From an uncultured Marivita sp. (lineage in GTDB: Bacteria > Pseudomonadota > Alphaproteobacteria > Rhodobacterales > Rhodobacteraceae): a stretch of 64,000 nt of DNA. Each line of letters begins with the position of its first letter. Position 1 is the first letter of the stretch. The notes below the pieces were generated by a model. The model saw only the letters and a program-made list of their open reading frames with translations. It searched no databases and had not been told where the DNA came from. Below, in pieces: positions 9,136-19,953 of this stretch. The translations under genes and the position numbers were made by a program. The DNA lies in NCBI RefSeq assembly GCF_947488135.1, contig NZ_CANKYW010000004.1, positions 248,001 through 312,000 of the forward strand. Direction: 5' to 3'.

Positions 9136-10155
9136 TCGCGCCTTAAGCGTGTTCACCGCAGCGCGCACCTGGTCCGAGATCGGACCGGGGCGCGGCGGGT
9201 CGAGCAGCGTCGTCATGAGCGCCTCGGTCGGTTGTGCCTTTCGCGCCCATGTCAGATCGCGCAGGATCCCCGATGCGGTGTCTGGCAGGCGGTCGGGGAT
9301 CTCCTGACCCGCCAGAGTCGCCCAGATGCAGGACCACGCGCGCCCGACGCTCCAAGGGTTATACCCACCGCCGCCCGAGACGATCAGGCGTGGGGACAGC
9401 GGCCGCAAGGCGCGCACTGCTGCGACATGACAGCGGTTCGACAATGTGAGACGTGAGAGCGGATCCTCGGTCACTGCATCCGCGCCGCATTGCAGGTAAA
9501 TCGCGTCCGGAGCCTGGCGCGGCACCGGGATGTTGATGGCCGCCCCCCCGGCATCATCGTCCAGGGCACCGGTGAACGGCCATCGACGGTCCTCGTGGAC
9601 CGAAATCATCTGCACCGCGTCCGAGCCATGAAAGGCAACCGCGACCCCATCGCAATGATGCGCGTCGATATCGACATAGGCGATGCGCGTCAGTCCCATC
9701 GAGAGCAGCCTGCGGATCGTTAATACCGGTTCGTTAATGTAACAGAACCCATTGGCGCGGTCCGGCAGGCCGTGATGGGTGCCACCCCCCGGATTAAAGG
9801 CGACGCCACCGTTCCTCACATGCTCGGCCGCCAGAAGCCCGCCCCCCGCCGCCGTGGCTGGACGCCGGTAGACCTCGGGAAAGACGGGGTTCGAGAGCGT
9901 GCCCAGCTCGAAGGCGGGATCGGCGGCCTGCGTCGCCTCGGCCCGTTGGAGCGCGTCGATATAGGCGGTGGTGTGGAACCCGGTGAGCGCCGCAGGTTTG
10001 GCGCAAGGGCTGGTGCGATACCGGGTGTCGGGCAACCATCCCAGGCTGCGGCACAGATCCGTCACCGTCGGCACACGCGGGATCGACAGCGGGTGATGCG
10101 GGCCGTAGCTCGATCCGCGATAGATGCGGGCGCCGATGAAAATGGGGTCGGTCAT
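9115..10155 (-). CDS. Histone deacetylase family protein (AcuC-like), apparently shortened inside
   Basis: Zinc-dependent amidohydrolase of the deacetylase/AcuC family, 346 aa, probably removing acetyl groups from protein lysines or polyamines. Seen: His pair GGGTHHGL (H127-H128), metal ligands in DIDAHHCDG (D164, H166) and GAD (D226), and the transition-state Tyr in SGGGGYN. Between NIPVPR (about 209-213) and PDAIYLQCGAD the chain is roughly 20 residues shorter than I expect; family members normally have a helix there. The reading frame is intact. The fold may tolerate the loss, or the enzyme may be impaired. No operon partner; convergent with chpT. Confidence 0.85.
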   Translation of the reverse strand: MTDPIFIGARIYRGSSYGPHHPLSIPRVPTVTDLCRSLGWLPDTRYRTSPCAKPAALTGFHTTAYIDALQRAEATQAADPAFELGTLSNPVFPEVYRRPATAAGGGLLAAEHVRNGGVAFNPGGGTHHGLPDRANGFCYINEPVLTIRRLLSMGLTRIAYVDIDAHHCDGVAVAFHGSDAVQMISVHEDRRWPFTGALDDDAGGAAINIPVPRQAPDAIYLQCGADAVTEDPLSRLTLSNRCHVAAVRALRPLSPRLIVSGGGGYNPWSVGRAWSCIWATLAGQEIPDRLPDTASGILRDLTWARKAQPTEALMTTLLDPPRPGPISDQVRAAVNTLKARSSVIGG

Positions 10156-10200
10156 TGCATCCGATCTAGAGCGTGGCCGGTCTCGCGCCAGATGTACGTA

Positions 10201-12021
<1,821 letters not shown>

Positions 12022-12069
12022 GGCCTCGCGCTACGGTGCGGCGCGCGGGACGTCAAGAGGGGCTGTGCC

Positions 12070-12831
12070 CTATGCGCCCGCGGCCCGGGCCAGCGCGCGC
12101 AGACGGGTTTTGCGGGGTGCCGGAATGGCGTCGATGTCGAGGGCGGTAAAGACGTGGAGCGTGTCGAGTTGCGGATCACGAATGGCATGGTCGCTGATCC
12201 AGCCGCCAAGACCGAGATAGCTGCGCAGGAGGTGCGGAAGCTGGCATGGGTTGTCTTGGCCATCCGGCAGATCGACCGCATCCCGAGACAGGCGACGGGG
12301 CCGCAGATCGCGGGGACCAATGTGATGTGCGCGCAGATAGGCCAATGCGGCGCCATGCTTTTCCGGGTCCGCACCAGCTAAAGAGCTGCATCCGAACATC
12401 ATCCGCACGCCGTTTTGATCCACCATCACACTTAGTGCTGCCCACGCCAGACGCAGTGCCATCACGTCAGTTTGACCGTCGGATTGGCACACCCGGCCAA
12501 GCTCGAGGAACGGTCCGGATTGTGCAGAAAGCGTGTCCAGATCGTAGAATTGTCCGGTGTAGCTTCGGTCCAGATCCGCAGCTTTCGGGATAAGCCGGAC
12601 GCGAAACGCCACACGGGGCTGGCCAAGCGCGTCCTCGACCAAACCATGCAGGCTGTTCGCATCGAAGCGGTCGGTGTCGTCCGCGCCCTTGCGAAAGGCG
12701 TGTGCACGCAGACTAAGCGCCGCGTGCCGGATCTCGGAAGACGCGCTGATGGTCGCGCGGTACGCGCCAAGCCTCAAGGCCACGGGCGCCTGCGTCGCAG
12801 CGACACGGGGCGCCGCTGCTGCTCCGATCAT
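12070..12831 (-). CDS. OlsB-like GNAT acyltransferase, coupled to bamE
   Basis: Putative acyltransferase of 253 aa related to the OlsB/hemolysin-like GNAT group. Shared landmarks with the window's OlsB: ALSLRAHAFR near the N-terminus, FYDLDTL, PFLELGRVC, the mid-segment ALRLAWAALSVMV and the C-terminal LLRSYLGLGGWISDHAIRD. It is clearly divergent in the body. The start codon overlaps the bamE stop by one base (TGATG on the minus strand), so the two are translationally coupled. The acceptor may be an amino acid or an outer-membrane-linked substrate; neither is shown by sequence. Confidence 0.7.
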   Translation of the reverse strand: MIGAAAAPRVAATQAPVALRLGAYRATISASSEIRHAALSLRAHAFRKGADDTDRFDANSLHGLVEDALGQPRVAFRVRLIPKAADLDRSYTGQFYDLDTLSAQSGPFLELGRVCQSDGQTDVMALRLAWAALSVMVDQNGVRMMFGCSSLAGADPEKHGAALAYLRAHHIGPRDLRPRRLSRDAVDLPDGQDNPCQLPHLLRSYLGLGGWISDHAIRDPQLDTLHVFTALDIDAIPAPRKTRLRALARAAGA

Positions 12832-13286
12832 CAGTTGAAGAAGTCAGCAGCATTGATGCCGCCGATATTGCCGAACAGTTTGCGGATAAAGCTGATATCG
12901 CCATCGCCCGAGCGGGTGATCCGGCGCGCGAGTGGCACGACCTGCCCGTCCTGCAAGCCGTAGCGTTCGACATTCTCGACCACGCCCGCACTGTCGAAGG
13001 TTATGGCGAGAACCTCGCGATCCACCACCTCGGGGCGCTGCCACGCGTAATGGCGCACGTCGCTTTCAATATAGTAGAAGCCGGAATCGTTCAGCGTGCC
13101 GGATGTGGAGGGCACTCCGATCAGGTCCTCCACCGTGCCGCGGGTGTCGACACCGGGGACGATCTGCTGCAATTCGTCTTCGGATGGAACATAGCCGTGC
13201 GTGCGGTAGCGCGCCGTGCATCCGGCAAGCGAAATGCACAAGAGCGTCACAAGCCCGATCCTGACTGTCGATCTGATGCCCTGCAT
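12831..13286 (-). CDS. bamE: Outer membrane protein assembly factor BamE
   Basis: Small lipoprotein (151 aa) of the BAM complex that inserts beta-barrels into the outer membrane. The signal peptide ends in lipobox LAGC (Cys about residue 23). The SmpA/OmlA domain follows: IVPGVDTRGTVEDLIGVPS, then FYYIES and AITFDSAGVVENVERYGL. The C-terminal tail contains FIRKLFGNIGG, typical of Rhodobacteraceae members. Divergently transcribed from the DUF177 gene across an 87-nt spacer. Confidence 0.9.
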   Translation of the reverse strand: MQGIRSTVRIGLVTLLCISLAGCTARYRTHGYVPSEDELQQIVPGVDTRGTVEDLIGVPSTSGTLNDSGFYYIESDVRHYAWQRPEVVDREVLAITFDSAGVVENVERYGLQDGQVVPLARRITRSGDGDISFIRKLFGNIGGINAADFFN

Positions 13287-13373
13287 GGCGCCTCTCTTGC
13301 GTTGGCGTTCGCTGCCTTTTATCCCGATTACACGGCCTTGGGCCTGCGTTCAAGCAAAGGGTGCACACAAGAT

Positions 13374-13931
13374 ATGCCACAAAAGGTTCTGAAACCCGGA
13401 GAATTTCGTGTGAGCGACCTGTCGACTCGGGGTCCGACTGTGTTCGATTTGCAGCCCGACGCGGATGCACGCTCCGCTATCGCCGACCAATTGGGGCTTT
13501 CGGCGCTCAGAAAGCTGCGCTTCGAAGGTCAGATCACGCCATCGGGCGCGCGAGGATGGACCCTCACCGGGGCGTTGGGCGCGACGGTCGTCCAGCCTTG
13601 TGTGGTCACGCTTGATCCGGTGACCACGCGGATCGACGAAGCGGTGGAGCGGGAATACCTGCCCGCCTCCTATTTCGAAGCGCCGGAACCCGGGTCCGAA
13701 ATCGAAATGCCCGAGGATACCAGCACCGAACCGCTCGGGACGGTCATCTCCACCTTCGACGTGATGGTCGAATCGCTGCTGCTCGCTTTGCCGCAATATC
13801 CGCGCGTCTCGGATGCCGAACTGGGGGAAGCGGTGTTCACGGAGGATGGTGTGGCGCCGCTTAAGGATGAGGACACCAAGCCCTTTGCGGGGCTCGCGGG
13901 ACTGCGCGATCAGCTTGATAAAAAGTCCTGA
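13374..13931 (+). CDS. DUF177 (YceD-like) protein
   Basis: 185-aa protein of the YceD/DUF177 family, which is linked to 23S rRNA accumulation and nearly always sits before rpmF. Seen: RFEGQITPSGARGWTLTGALGATVVQPCVVTLDPV with the single conserved Cys, then TRIDEAVEREYLP, and the acidic segment containing the conserved LLLALPQYPR. The start ATG 13374 is preceded by AAAGGG about 12 nt upstream, rather far, so the start is less certain than the call. It heads the DUF177-rpmF-plsX-fabH-ihfA-merR cluster. Confidence 0.85.
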   Translation: MPQKVLKPGEFRVSDLSTRGPTVFDLQPDADARSAIADQLGLSALRKLRFEGQITPSGARGWTLTGALGATVVQPCVVTLDPVTTRIDEAVEREYLPASYFEAPEPGSEIEMPEDTSTEPLGTVISTFDVMVESLLLALPQYPRVSDAELGEAVFTEDGVAPLKDEDTKPFAGLAGLRDQLDKKS

Positions 13932-14097
13932 CGCGCGACGCCAGAAAACGCTTGCGGATTTCACGATTGCCCCTATGTTCGCGCCTTCATCCGAGGTGGG
14001 GGTTGTCACCCGGCCCGGTTTCCCCGTATGAGGCCGGACACACCCGAAACGCGGCATGGCGAGCATGCCACAGGTTATAGATAATTGAGGTTGAGAC

Positions 14098-14304
14098 ATG
14101 GCTGTCCAACAGAACAAAGTATCCAAGTCGCGTCGCAACAATCGTCGCGCGCATGACGCTCTGGTCGCTGCGAACCCGAACGAATGTTCGAACTGCGGCG
14201 AACTCAAGCGTCCGCACCACGTGTGCCCGTCCTGCGGCCACTATGCCGATCGTGAAGTGATCGCACAGGCCGACGAAATCGATCTCGACGAAGACGCGGC
14301 ATAA
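14098..14304 (+). CDS. rpmF: 50S ribosomal protein L32
   Basis: Ribosomal large-subunit protein, 68 aa. Basic N-terminus ([18 protein letters not shown]) followed by a four-cysteine zinc ribbon, CSNC and CPSC. Position between DUF177 and plsX is the classic arrangement, coupling ribosome supply to lipid synthesis. Confidence 0.97.
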   Translation: MAVQQNKVSKSRRNNRRAHDALVAANPNECSNCGELKRPHHVCPSCGHYADREVIAQADEIDLDEDAA

Positions 14305-14329
14305 GTAACGATTGGGCGAAACCCTCCGC

Positions 14330-15439
14330 ATGACCTCATCGCAGGATCATAAAAAGGTGGGAGTTGCGCCAATTGTGCTATCAATCGACGCCATGGGCGG
14401 CGATCTGGGGCCGGAGGCAGTTGTCTCCGGCATGTCTCGTTCTGCCAAGGCGAATCCTGACATCCGGTTTCTGGTCCACGGGCCGGAAGCGAAACTGGCA
14501 AAGCTGATCGAGCGGAAAAAACCGCTCGCCGGGCGCTGCGAGATCCGGGATGCTTCGGGCGTCGTGTCGATGCAGGACAAACCAAGCCAGATCATGCGAC
14601 ATGGTCAGGGCACGTCCATGTGGTCGGCCATCGAAGCCGTGCGCGACAAGCAGGCGACGGTCGCCGTGTCTTGCGGCAACACCGGCGCGCTCATGGCGCT
14701 GTCGATGATCCGTTTGCGCAAGCTGCCGGGGGTAAACCGCCCGGCCATCGCGATTCTCTGGCCCTCGCGCAATCCCCAAGGCTTCAATGTCATGCTGGAT
14801 GTTGGCGCGGATGTGCGCGCTGACGCGCGGGACCTTGTGCAATACGCCTTGATGGGAGTGTCCTACGCCCGCAACGGGCTTGAGCTCGACCGCCCGCGCG
14901 TCGGGTTGCTCAACGTTGGCACCGAGGAACACAAGGGCCGGTCCGAGCTGAAAGAGGCGCATGAGTTGATCGGACAGATGGCGGACCGGGCGCAGTTCGA
15001 TTTCGTTGGCTTTGTTGAAGGCGGCGATATTCCCGGCAAGGCCTGCGACGTGATCGTGACCGACGGGTTTACCGGCAATGTCGCGTTGAAGACGGGCGAA
15101 GGCACCGCGTCACTGATCGGGGATCGGCTGAAGGAGGCATTCGCCTACTCCATCCTGTCCCGTGTCGCCTCTTTGCTGGCGGTGACATCGTTGCGGCGTC
15201 TGCAACGGAAAATCGACCCGCGCCGCGTCAATGGCGGTGTGTTTCTCGGCTTGAACGGCACGGTTGTGAAATCGCACGGCTCTGCCGACGAAACCGGTGT
15301 CGCGGCGGCAATTCAGCTCGCGGTCCAATTGGCGCAGTCCGGCTTTTCCGAACGCCTTGCGGCACGCCTGGCGTCCATCACCGACATCCAGTCGGACACC
15401 ACATTCCCTGAAAGCAATTCCGAGGAGAGCCCGAAATGA
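14330..15439 (+). CDS. plsX: Phosphate acyltransferase PlsX
   Basis: Makes acyl-phosphate from acyl-ACP for the PlsX/PlsY route of phospholipid synthesis; peripheral membrane enzyme, about 369 aa. Seen: LSIDAMGGDLGPEAVVSG at the N-terminus, AVSCGNTGALMALS, DVGADVRADARDLVQYALMG and DVIVTDGFTGNVALKTGEG. The start is uncertain: ATG 14330 and TTG 14312 lack strong ribosome binding sites. The stop overlaps fabH by 4 nt (ATGA). Confidence 0.95.
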   Translation: MTSSQDHKKVGVAPIVLSIDAMGGDLGPEAVVSGMSRSAKANPDIRFLVHGPEAKLAKLIERKKPLAGRCEIRDASGVVSMQDKPSQIMRHGQGTSMWSAIEAVRDKQATVAVSCGNTGALMALSMIRLRKLPGVNRPAIAILWPSRNPQGFNVMLDVGADVRADARDLVQYALMGVSYARNGLELDRPRVGLLNVGTEEHKGRSELKEAHELIGQMADRAQFDFVGFVEGGDIPGKACDVIVTDGFTGNVALKTGEGTASLIGDRLKEAFAYSILSRVASLLAVTSLRRLQRKIDPRRVNGGVFLGLNGTVVKSHGSADETGVAAAIQLAVQLAQSGFSERLAARLASITDIQSDTTFPESNSEESPK

Positions 15440-16407
15440 CCACACGTGCGGTTGTCGTCGGTTTGGGCCACTACCTGCCCGAACGCGTCGTTCCGAATTC
15501 GGAATTCGAAGCCTCTCTCGATACGTCCGACGAATGGATCCGCGCACGGTCCGGGATCGAGCGACGTCATTTCGCGGCCGAAGGGCAAACCACCTCGGAT
15601 TTGGCCACGGAGGCGGCGAAAGCGGCCCTTGCCAATGCGGGACTGAAACCGGACGATCTTGACGCGATTGTTCTTGCCACATCGACCGCCGACCTGACCT
15701 TTCCGTCGGCCGCGACGATGGTGCAATCGGCATTGGGAATGACGCGTGGCTTTGCATTCGACGTGCAAGCCGTCTGCGCGGGGTTCATCTACGCGCTGTC
15801 GACGGCCAACGCGATGATGGTGGCCGGTCAGGCAAAGCGGATCATGGTGATCGGGGCCGAAACCTTCAGCCGCATCATGGACTGGACCGATCGGTCGACC
15901 TGTGTGCTGTTCGGTGATGGCGCAGGGGCGGTGATCCTCGAAGCGCAGGACGGTGTTGGAGACAAGACCGACCGGGGTATCCTCTCCATCGATCTCAATT
16001 CGGACGGTCAGCACCGCGATATTCTTTATGTCGATGGCGGCGTCAGCACGCAGACCACCGGCTTTCTGCGGATGCAGGGCAAGGAAGTGTTCCGCCACGC
16101 CGTCGAAAAGCTGGCCCAGACCGCGACGGATGCGATGGCGCAGGCCGGAATCGCCAGTGACGAGGTTGACTGGATCGTGCCGCATCAAGCGAACATCCGA
16201 ATTATCCAGGGCACGGCCAAGAAACTCGGGCTGTCGATGGACAATGTCGTCGTCACTGTTCAGGATCACGGCAACACCTCGGCAGCATCGATTCCCCTGG
16301 CGCTTTCGGTCGGCGCAGAGCGCGGTCAGATCAAGCGCGGGGATGTCGTTGTCACCGAGGCGATTGGCGGCGGATTGGCCTGGGGCGCGGTTGTGCTGCG
16401 CTGGTAG
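15436..16407 (+). CDS. fabH: 3-oxoacyl-ACP synthase III
   Basis: Starts fatty acid elongation by condensing acetyl-CoA with malonyl-ACP. 323 aa, the standard length. Catalytic triad visible: Cys114 in QAVCAGF, His in PHQANIRI, Asn in DHGNTSAASIPL. Translationally coupled to plsX through a 4-nt overlap. Confidence 0.97.
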   Translation: MTTRAVVVGLGHYLPERVVPNSEFEASLDTSDEWIRARSGIERRHFAAEGQTTSDLATEAAKAALANAGLKPDDLDAIVLATSTADLTFPSAATMVQSALGMTRGFAFDVQAVCAGFIYALSTANAMMVAGQAKRIMVIGAETFSRIMDWTDRSTCVLFGDGAGAVILEAQDGVGDKTDRGILSIDLNSDGQHRDILYVDGGVSTQTTGFLRMQGKEVFRHAVEKLAQTATDAMAQAGIASDEVDWIVPHQANIRIIQGTAKKLGLSMDNVVVTVQDHGNTSAASIPLALSVGAERGQIKRGDVVVTEAIGGGLAWGAVVLRW

Positions 16408-16500
16408 GCGATTTCTTTCTAAAATCCCCTGCGCAAGCCATTGATATTGACTCGGAAAATCGCAAGCCCCATGCTGACGCGAACCTGGGAGGTTTGTGTA

Positions 16501-16803
16501 ATGGGACAAAAGACTTTGACGCGTATGGACCTGAGCGAAGCCGTGTTTCGCGAGGTCGGGCTGTCTCGGAACGAAAGTGCCGATCTGGTCGAGGCCGTTC
16601 TGAACCATATGTCGGACGCGCTCGTCGAAGGTGAGCAGGTCAAGATATCGTCGTTCGGGACATTCTCCATTCGTGACAAGGCGGCCCGTGTCGGGCGCAA
16701 TCCGAAAACCGGCGAGGAGGTCCCGATCAACCCGCGCCGCGTTCTGACCTTCCGGCCATCGCATTTGATGAAAGACCGCGTCGCCGCCGGCAACAAGGAC
16801 TGA
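16501..16803 (+). CDS. ihfA: Integration host factor subunit alpha
   Basis: DNA-bending protein that pairs with IHF beta. 100 aa, with [17 protein letters not shown], then [14 protein letters not shown] and the beta-arm with the intercalating Pro in [12 protein letters not shown], followed by RRVLTFRPS. The longer frame from 16441 is spurious; ATG 16501 has GGGAGG upstream. Only 3 nt separate it from the MerR gene. Confidence 0.95.
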   Translation: MGQKTLTRMDLSEAVFREVGLSRNESADLVEAVLNHMSDALVEGEQVKISSFGTFSIRDKAARVGRNPKTGEEVPINPRRVLTFRPSHLMKDRVAAGNKD

Positions 16804-16806
16804 TCG

Positions 16807-17703
16807 ATGAGCAAGTCCGCCGACGCCTTCCGCACCATCAGCGAAGTGGCTGAATGGCTGGACACCCCGGCCCATGTGTTGCGGTTCTGGGAAAGCAAAT
16901 TCACACAGGTGAAACCGGTCAAACGGGCCGGTGGTCGGCGCTATTACCGCCCTGCCGATATGCGGCTTCTGGGCGGCATCAAGAAGCTGCTCCATGAAGA
17001 TGGCATGACCATCAAGGGTGCGCAGAAAGTGTTGCGCGAACAGGGGACTAAACACGTTTCCTCACTTTGCACCTTAAGTCTGGGTGACGAAGAGGAGGAT
17101 GTGGCCTTCGTCGACATGCAGACTGATGTGGCGTCCGAGCCGGTTGATACCGTCGTGCCCTTCTCCAAGCCCGAGGAAGAGCCGGAACCCGCCGCGGTCG
17201 CGGAGGAAACTGAGCCCGATCTCTTGACCGAGGCACCCGCCGCAGAAGCCGAACCGGTGGTCGAAGTTGAGAAGCCGGTCGAGACCGCCTCGCAAGGCGC
17301 GCCGGAGCCCCTTGACCCTGCTGAGCCGGATATCGCCGAGGCGGCACCAGCACCGATCGAACCAGCGCCGATCGAAGACGTTTCGTCTGATGGCGACGAC
17401 GCGCCTGCGCTGGTCGCGGGTGACACCACAACCGAAGAACCCGAAATGGCGGAATCCCAGACCACACCCGAAGAAGCCGAGACCCTTCCCGGCTTCCTCC
17501 AGCACTCCATGGCCGAGCGCAGCGCCGAGAGCCATGCCGATGCCGATTCTGAGGCACCAACCGACTCGCCTGCCCAAGAGCCAGAACCGGAAGAGCCGGT
17601 TCCGGGAACGCTCACCCACCTGTCGCGGATCACCAGGCTGTCGCCCGAACTGGCGCAGCAGATCGCCCCGGTTCTTGACCGTCTGCGGGAAGTGGCGCGC
17701 TGA
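16807..17703 (+). CDS. MerR family transcriptional regulator with long acidic tail
   Basis: Regulator of 298 aa. Residues 8-75 form a MerR winged helix ([59 protein letters not shown]). The rest (about 100-270) is a low-complexity Glu/Pro/Ala/Thr-rich segment without a recognisable ligand domain, then a short helix ([21 protein letters not shown]). This plan is usual next to ihfA in Rhodobacteraceae. Its targets are unknown; it may act as a constitutive or protein-responsive regulator since no sensor domain is seen. Confidence 0.85.
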   Translation: MSKSADAFRTISEVAEWLDTPAHVLRFWESKFTQVKPVKRAGGRRYYRPADMRLLGGIKKLLHEDGMTIKGAQKVLREQGTKHVSSLCTLSLGDEEEDVAFVDMQTDVASEPVDTVVPFSKPEEEPEPAAVAEETEPDLLTEAPAAEAEPVVEVEKPVETASQGAPEPLDPAEPDIAEAAPAPIEPAPIEDVSSDGDDAPALVAGDTTTEEPEMAESQTTPEEAETLPGFLQHSMAERSAESHADADSEAPTDSPAQEPEPEEPVPGTLTHLSRITRLSPELAQQIAPVLDRLREVAR

Positions 17704-17774
17704 TCGGCACCGGGTTTTCCATTCCGAAATTCGGGCTTGCGGCCTGATCCAAAACCGTTATGACAGGCGGCAGT

Positions 17775-17851
17775 CGGGCTATGGCGCAGCCTGGTAGCGC
17801 GTCCGTCTGGGGGACGGAAGGTCGCAGGTTCGAGTCCTGCTAGCCCGACCA
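17775..17851 (+). tRNA. tRNA-Pro (anticodon GGG)
   Basis: 77-nt cloverleaf with CCA encoded. Acceptor stem CGGGCTA/TAGCCCG, D stem GCGC/GCGC with AGCCTGGTA loop, anticodon stem TCCGT/ACGGA around loop CTGGGGG (anticodon GGG), T stem GCAGG/CCTGC with TTCGAGT loop. Confidence 0.97.
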
Positions 17852-17963
17852 ATCATCTCATAGCTATCAAAACCGCCCCCGCCGGAAACGGCGGGCAAAA
17901 ACGCCTCGCCTGTGGCGCAAGTGCTTGCTATGCAAGGCGGACCGCAGATTTTGGGGGCTTGGT

Positions 17964-19043
17964 ATGACGGGCGTTTTGGCCAATCAGCAGATTTCGGACC
18001 TGATGGATCGGGGCGTCATCGCATCGGACACGCCCTTCGTCGAAGGACAGGTGCAACCGGCGAGCCTCGATCTGCGTCTTGGCACTGTGGCCTACCGCGT
18101 CCGTGCGTCCTTTCTTTCGGGCAAAGGGCGACGGGTCGAAGACCGTCTGGCGGATTTCGAAATGCACCGGATCTCGCTCGACGGGGGGGCGGTTCTGGAA
18201 AAGGGCTGCGTCTACCTCGTTCCGCTGATGGAACGGCTCGACCTGCCCGCAGGCATCAGCGCGGTCGCCAACGCCAAAAGCTCTACCGGGCGGTTGGATT
18301 TGCTGACCCGCACGATCACCGATGAAGGCACCGAGTTCGACCGCATCGCGGCGGGCTATACCGGGCCGCTCTACGCCGAAATATGTCCCCGCTCTTTTTC
18401 CGTCCTGGTGCGTCCGGGGATGCGGCTGAACCAGATCCGGTTCCGCAACGGGCAATCTGTCCTGTCTGACGACACCTTGCGCGCGTTGCACGAAGAACAG
18501 ACGCTTGTCACCGGTGGTCCCGCCGTCATTAGTGATGGTCTGGGATTCTCGGTCGATCTGAAGCCCGAGAGCGGCGACCTCGTGGGTTATCGTGCCAAGC
18601 CGCACACGGGGGTGATCGACCTCGACAAGCTGGGGCATTACGCGCCGTCCGAGTTCTGGGAAGAACTGCATACGAGCAACGGCCAGATCATCCTTGATCC
18701 TGATGCGTTCTACATCCTCGTGAGCCGCGAGGCGGTACATATCCCGCCCGATTACGCGGCTGAAATGGCGCCGTTCCTTGCGATGGTCGGGGAATTCCGC
18801 GTGCATTACGCGGGTTTCTTCGATCCCGGTTTCGGCCATGACGCCGCCGGAGGTACCGGATCACGCGGTGTGCTTGAGGTGCGCTGTCACGAAGCGCCCT
18901 TTGTTCTGGAGCATGGGCAGATCGTCGGACGATTGGTCTATGAACAAATGGACCAATCCCCGAGCCAGCTTTATGGCGCGGGGATTGCATCAAATTATCA
19001 GGGACAGGGTTTGAAACTGTCCAAACACTTCAAGGCTGACTAA
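17964..19043 (+). CDS. dcd: 2'-deoxycytidine 5'-triphosphate deaminase, two-module form
   Basis: Deaminates dCTP to dUTP in pyrimidine nucleotide supply. 359 aa, about twice the length of E. coli Dcd: two tandem dUTPase-like modules, the alphaproteobacterial form. Module 1 has VEGQVQPASLDLRLG, SAVANAKSSTGRLDLL and a Glu-containing AGYTGPLYAEI; module 2 (about 185-359) repeats the fold with ILDPDAFYILVSREAVHIPP and HYAGFFDPGFG. ATG 17964 was chosen as the family start (MTGVLANQQ). The stop overlaps, tail to tail, that of a 46-aa gene on the other strand. Confidence 0.88.
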   Translation: MTGVLANQQISDLMDRGVIASDTPFVEGQVQPASLDLRLGTVAYRVRASFLSGKGRRVEDRLADFEMHRISLDGGAVLEKGCVYLVPLMERLDLPAGISAVANAKSSTGRLDLLTRTITDEGTEFDRIAAGYTGPLYAEICPRSFSVLVRPGMRLNQIRFRNGQSVLSDDTLRALHEEQTLVTGGPAVISDGLGFSVDLKPESGDLVGYRAKPHTGVIDLDKLGHYAPSEFWEELHTSNGQIILDPDAFYILVSREAVHIPPDYAAEMAPFLAMVGEFRVHYAGFFDPGFGHDAAGGTGSRGVLEVRCHEAPFVLEHGQIVGRLVYEQMDQSPSQLYGAGIASNYQGQGLKLSKHFKAD

Positions 19044-19180
19044 CGCTTCTTGTCGTCCGGGGCTTTCGCCTTGGGTTTCTTGAGGTTCGATGCCGCGTTC
19101 ATCCCGGCATTGATGCCGGAGTTCACGACACGGCGCATCACGGTGCGCATGACCATATTGATAATCGAGTTGAGGTTCAT
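19040..19180 (-). CDS. 46-aa conserved basic microprotein
   Basis: Short gene with an excellent ribosome binding site (GGAGGA 5 nt before ATG 19180). The peptide starts MNLNSIINMVMRTVMRRVV, has NSGINAGMNAASNLKK, and ends in a Lys/Asp/Pro-rich tail. The first half is an amphipathic helix with Met/Val on one face and Arg on the other. I recall similar microproteins in Rhodobacteraceae but know no function. It follows scpB on the same strand after 101 nt and its stop overlaps the dcd stop by 3 nt. Confidence 0.7.
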   Translation of the reverse strand: MNLNSIINMVMRTVMRRVVNSGINAGMNAASNLKKPKAKAPDDKKR

Positions 19181-19281
19181 TTTGTCCTCCATTCACTGCG
19201 TTCTAGTTTGCCTCGACACAATATTTAGTCAGGAAATGCGTCGATAGTTTGGCATGTGTCCTGAACTTTGCGTGACCTCGG

Positions 19282-19953
19282 TCAGTCTTCGAACAGCTCG
19301 GACTGGCCCTCTTCTGTCTCTTCCTCGGCGTCGACATCGCCCTCGCCCATTTGCGGCAAGGTTCCCGGCGGCGGGCGGTTTTCCAAAAGACCGGCAGCGC
19401 GCAATTCCTTGAGGCCGGGAAGGTCACGCGCGGATTCGAGGCCGAAATGGTCGAGAAAATCCTGTGTCACCACAAAGGTGACGGGACGGCCCGGCGTCAT
19501 GCGGCGGCGGCCGAAGCGGATCCACTCCATTTCCAGTAGTTGATCGACGGTGCCCCGGCTGACCGAGACGCCCCGGATTTCTTCGATCTCGGCGCGGGTG
19601 ACGGGCTGGTGGTAGGCAATGATCGCGAGCGTTTCGATGGCGGCCCGGCTGAGTTTGCGGGTCTCGACGGTTTCCTTTTGCATGAGGAAGCCAAGATCCG
19701 GCGCGGTACGAATGGCCCAGGCATCGCCCACCTTGACGACGTTCACGCCCCTGCCCTCGTAGCGTTTGCGCAGATGCACCAGTGCTTCGGCAGCATCCGC
19801 GCCATGTAGCATGCGGTCATTGAGTTCGCGCACCGTGACCGGTTCGGCGGTGGCAAAGAGGATCGCCTCGACCATCCGCTCCTGTTCGCCCATCGGCGGG
19901 GCTTCGAAGAGGCTTTGTTCGACTTCCGTGTCGGTCTGGGTCACTTCACTCAC
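19282..19953 (-). CDS. scpB: Segregation and condensation protein B
   Basis: Kleisin-interacting winged-helix subunit of the SMC-ScpAB condensin. 223 aa with [18 protein letters not shown] at the N-terminus, the winged-helix run [25 protein letters not shown] and [12 protein letters not shown]; acidic C-terminal tail. Overlaps scpA by 4 nt; last of the argS-SPOR-nagZ-scpA-scpB run. Confidence 0.94.
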   Translation of the reverse strand: [223 protein letters not shown]

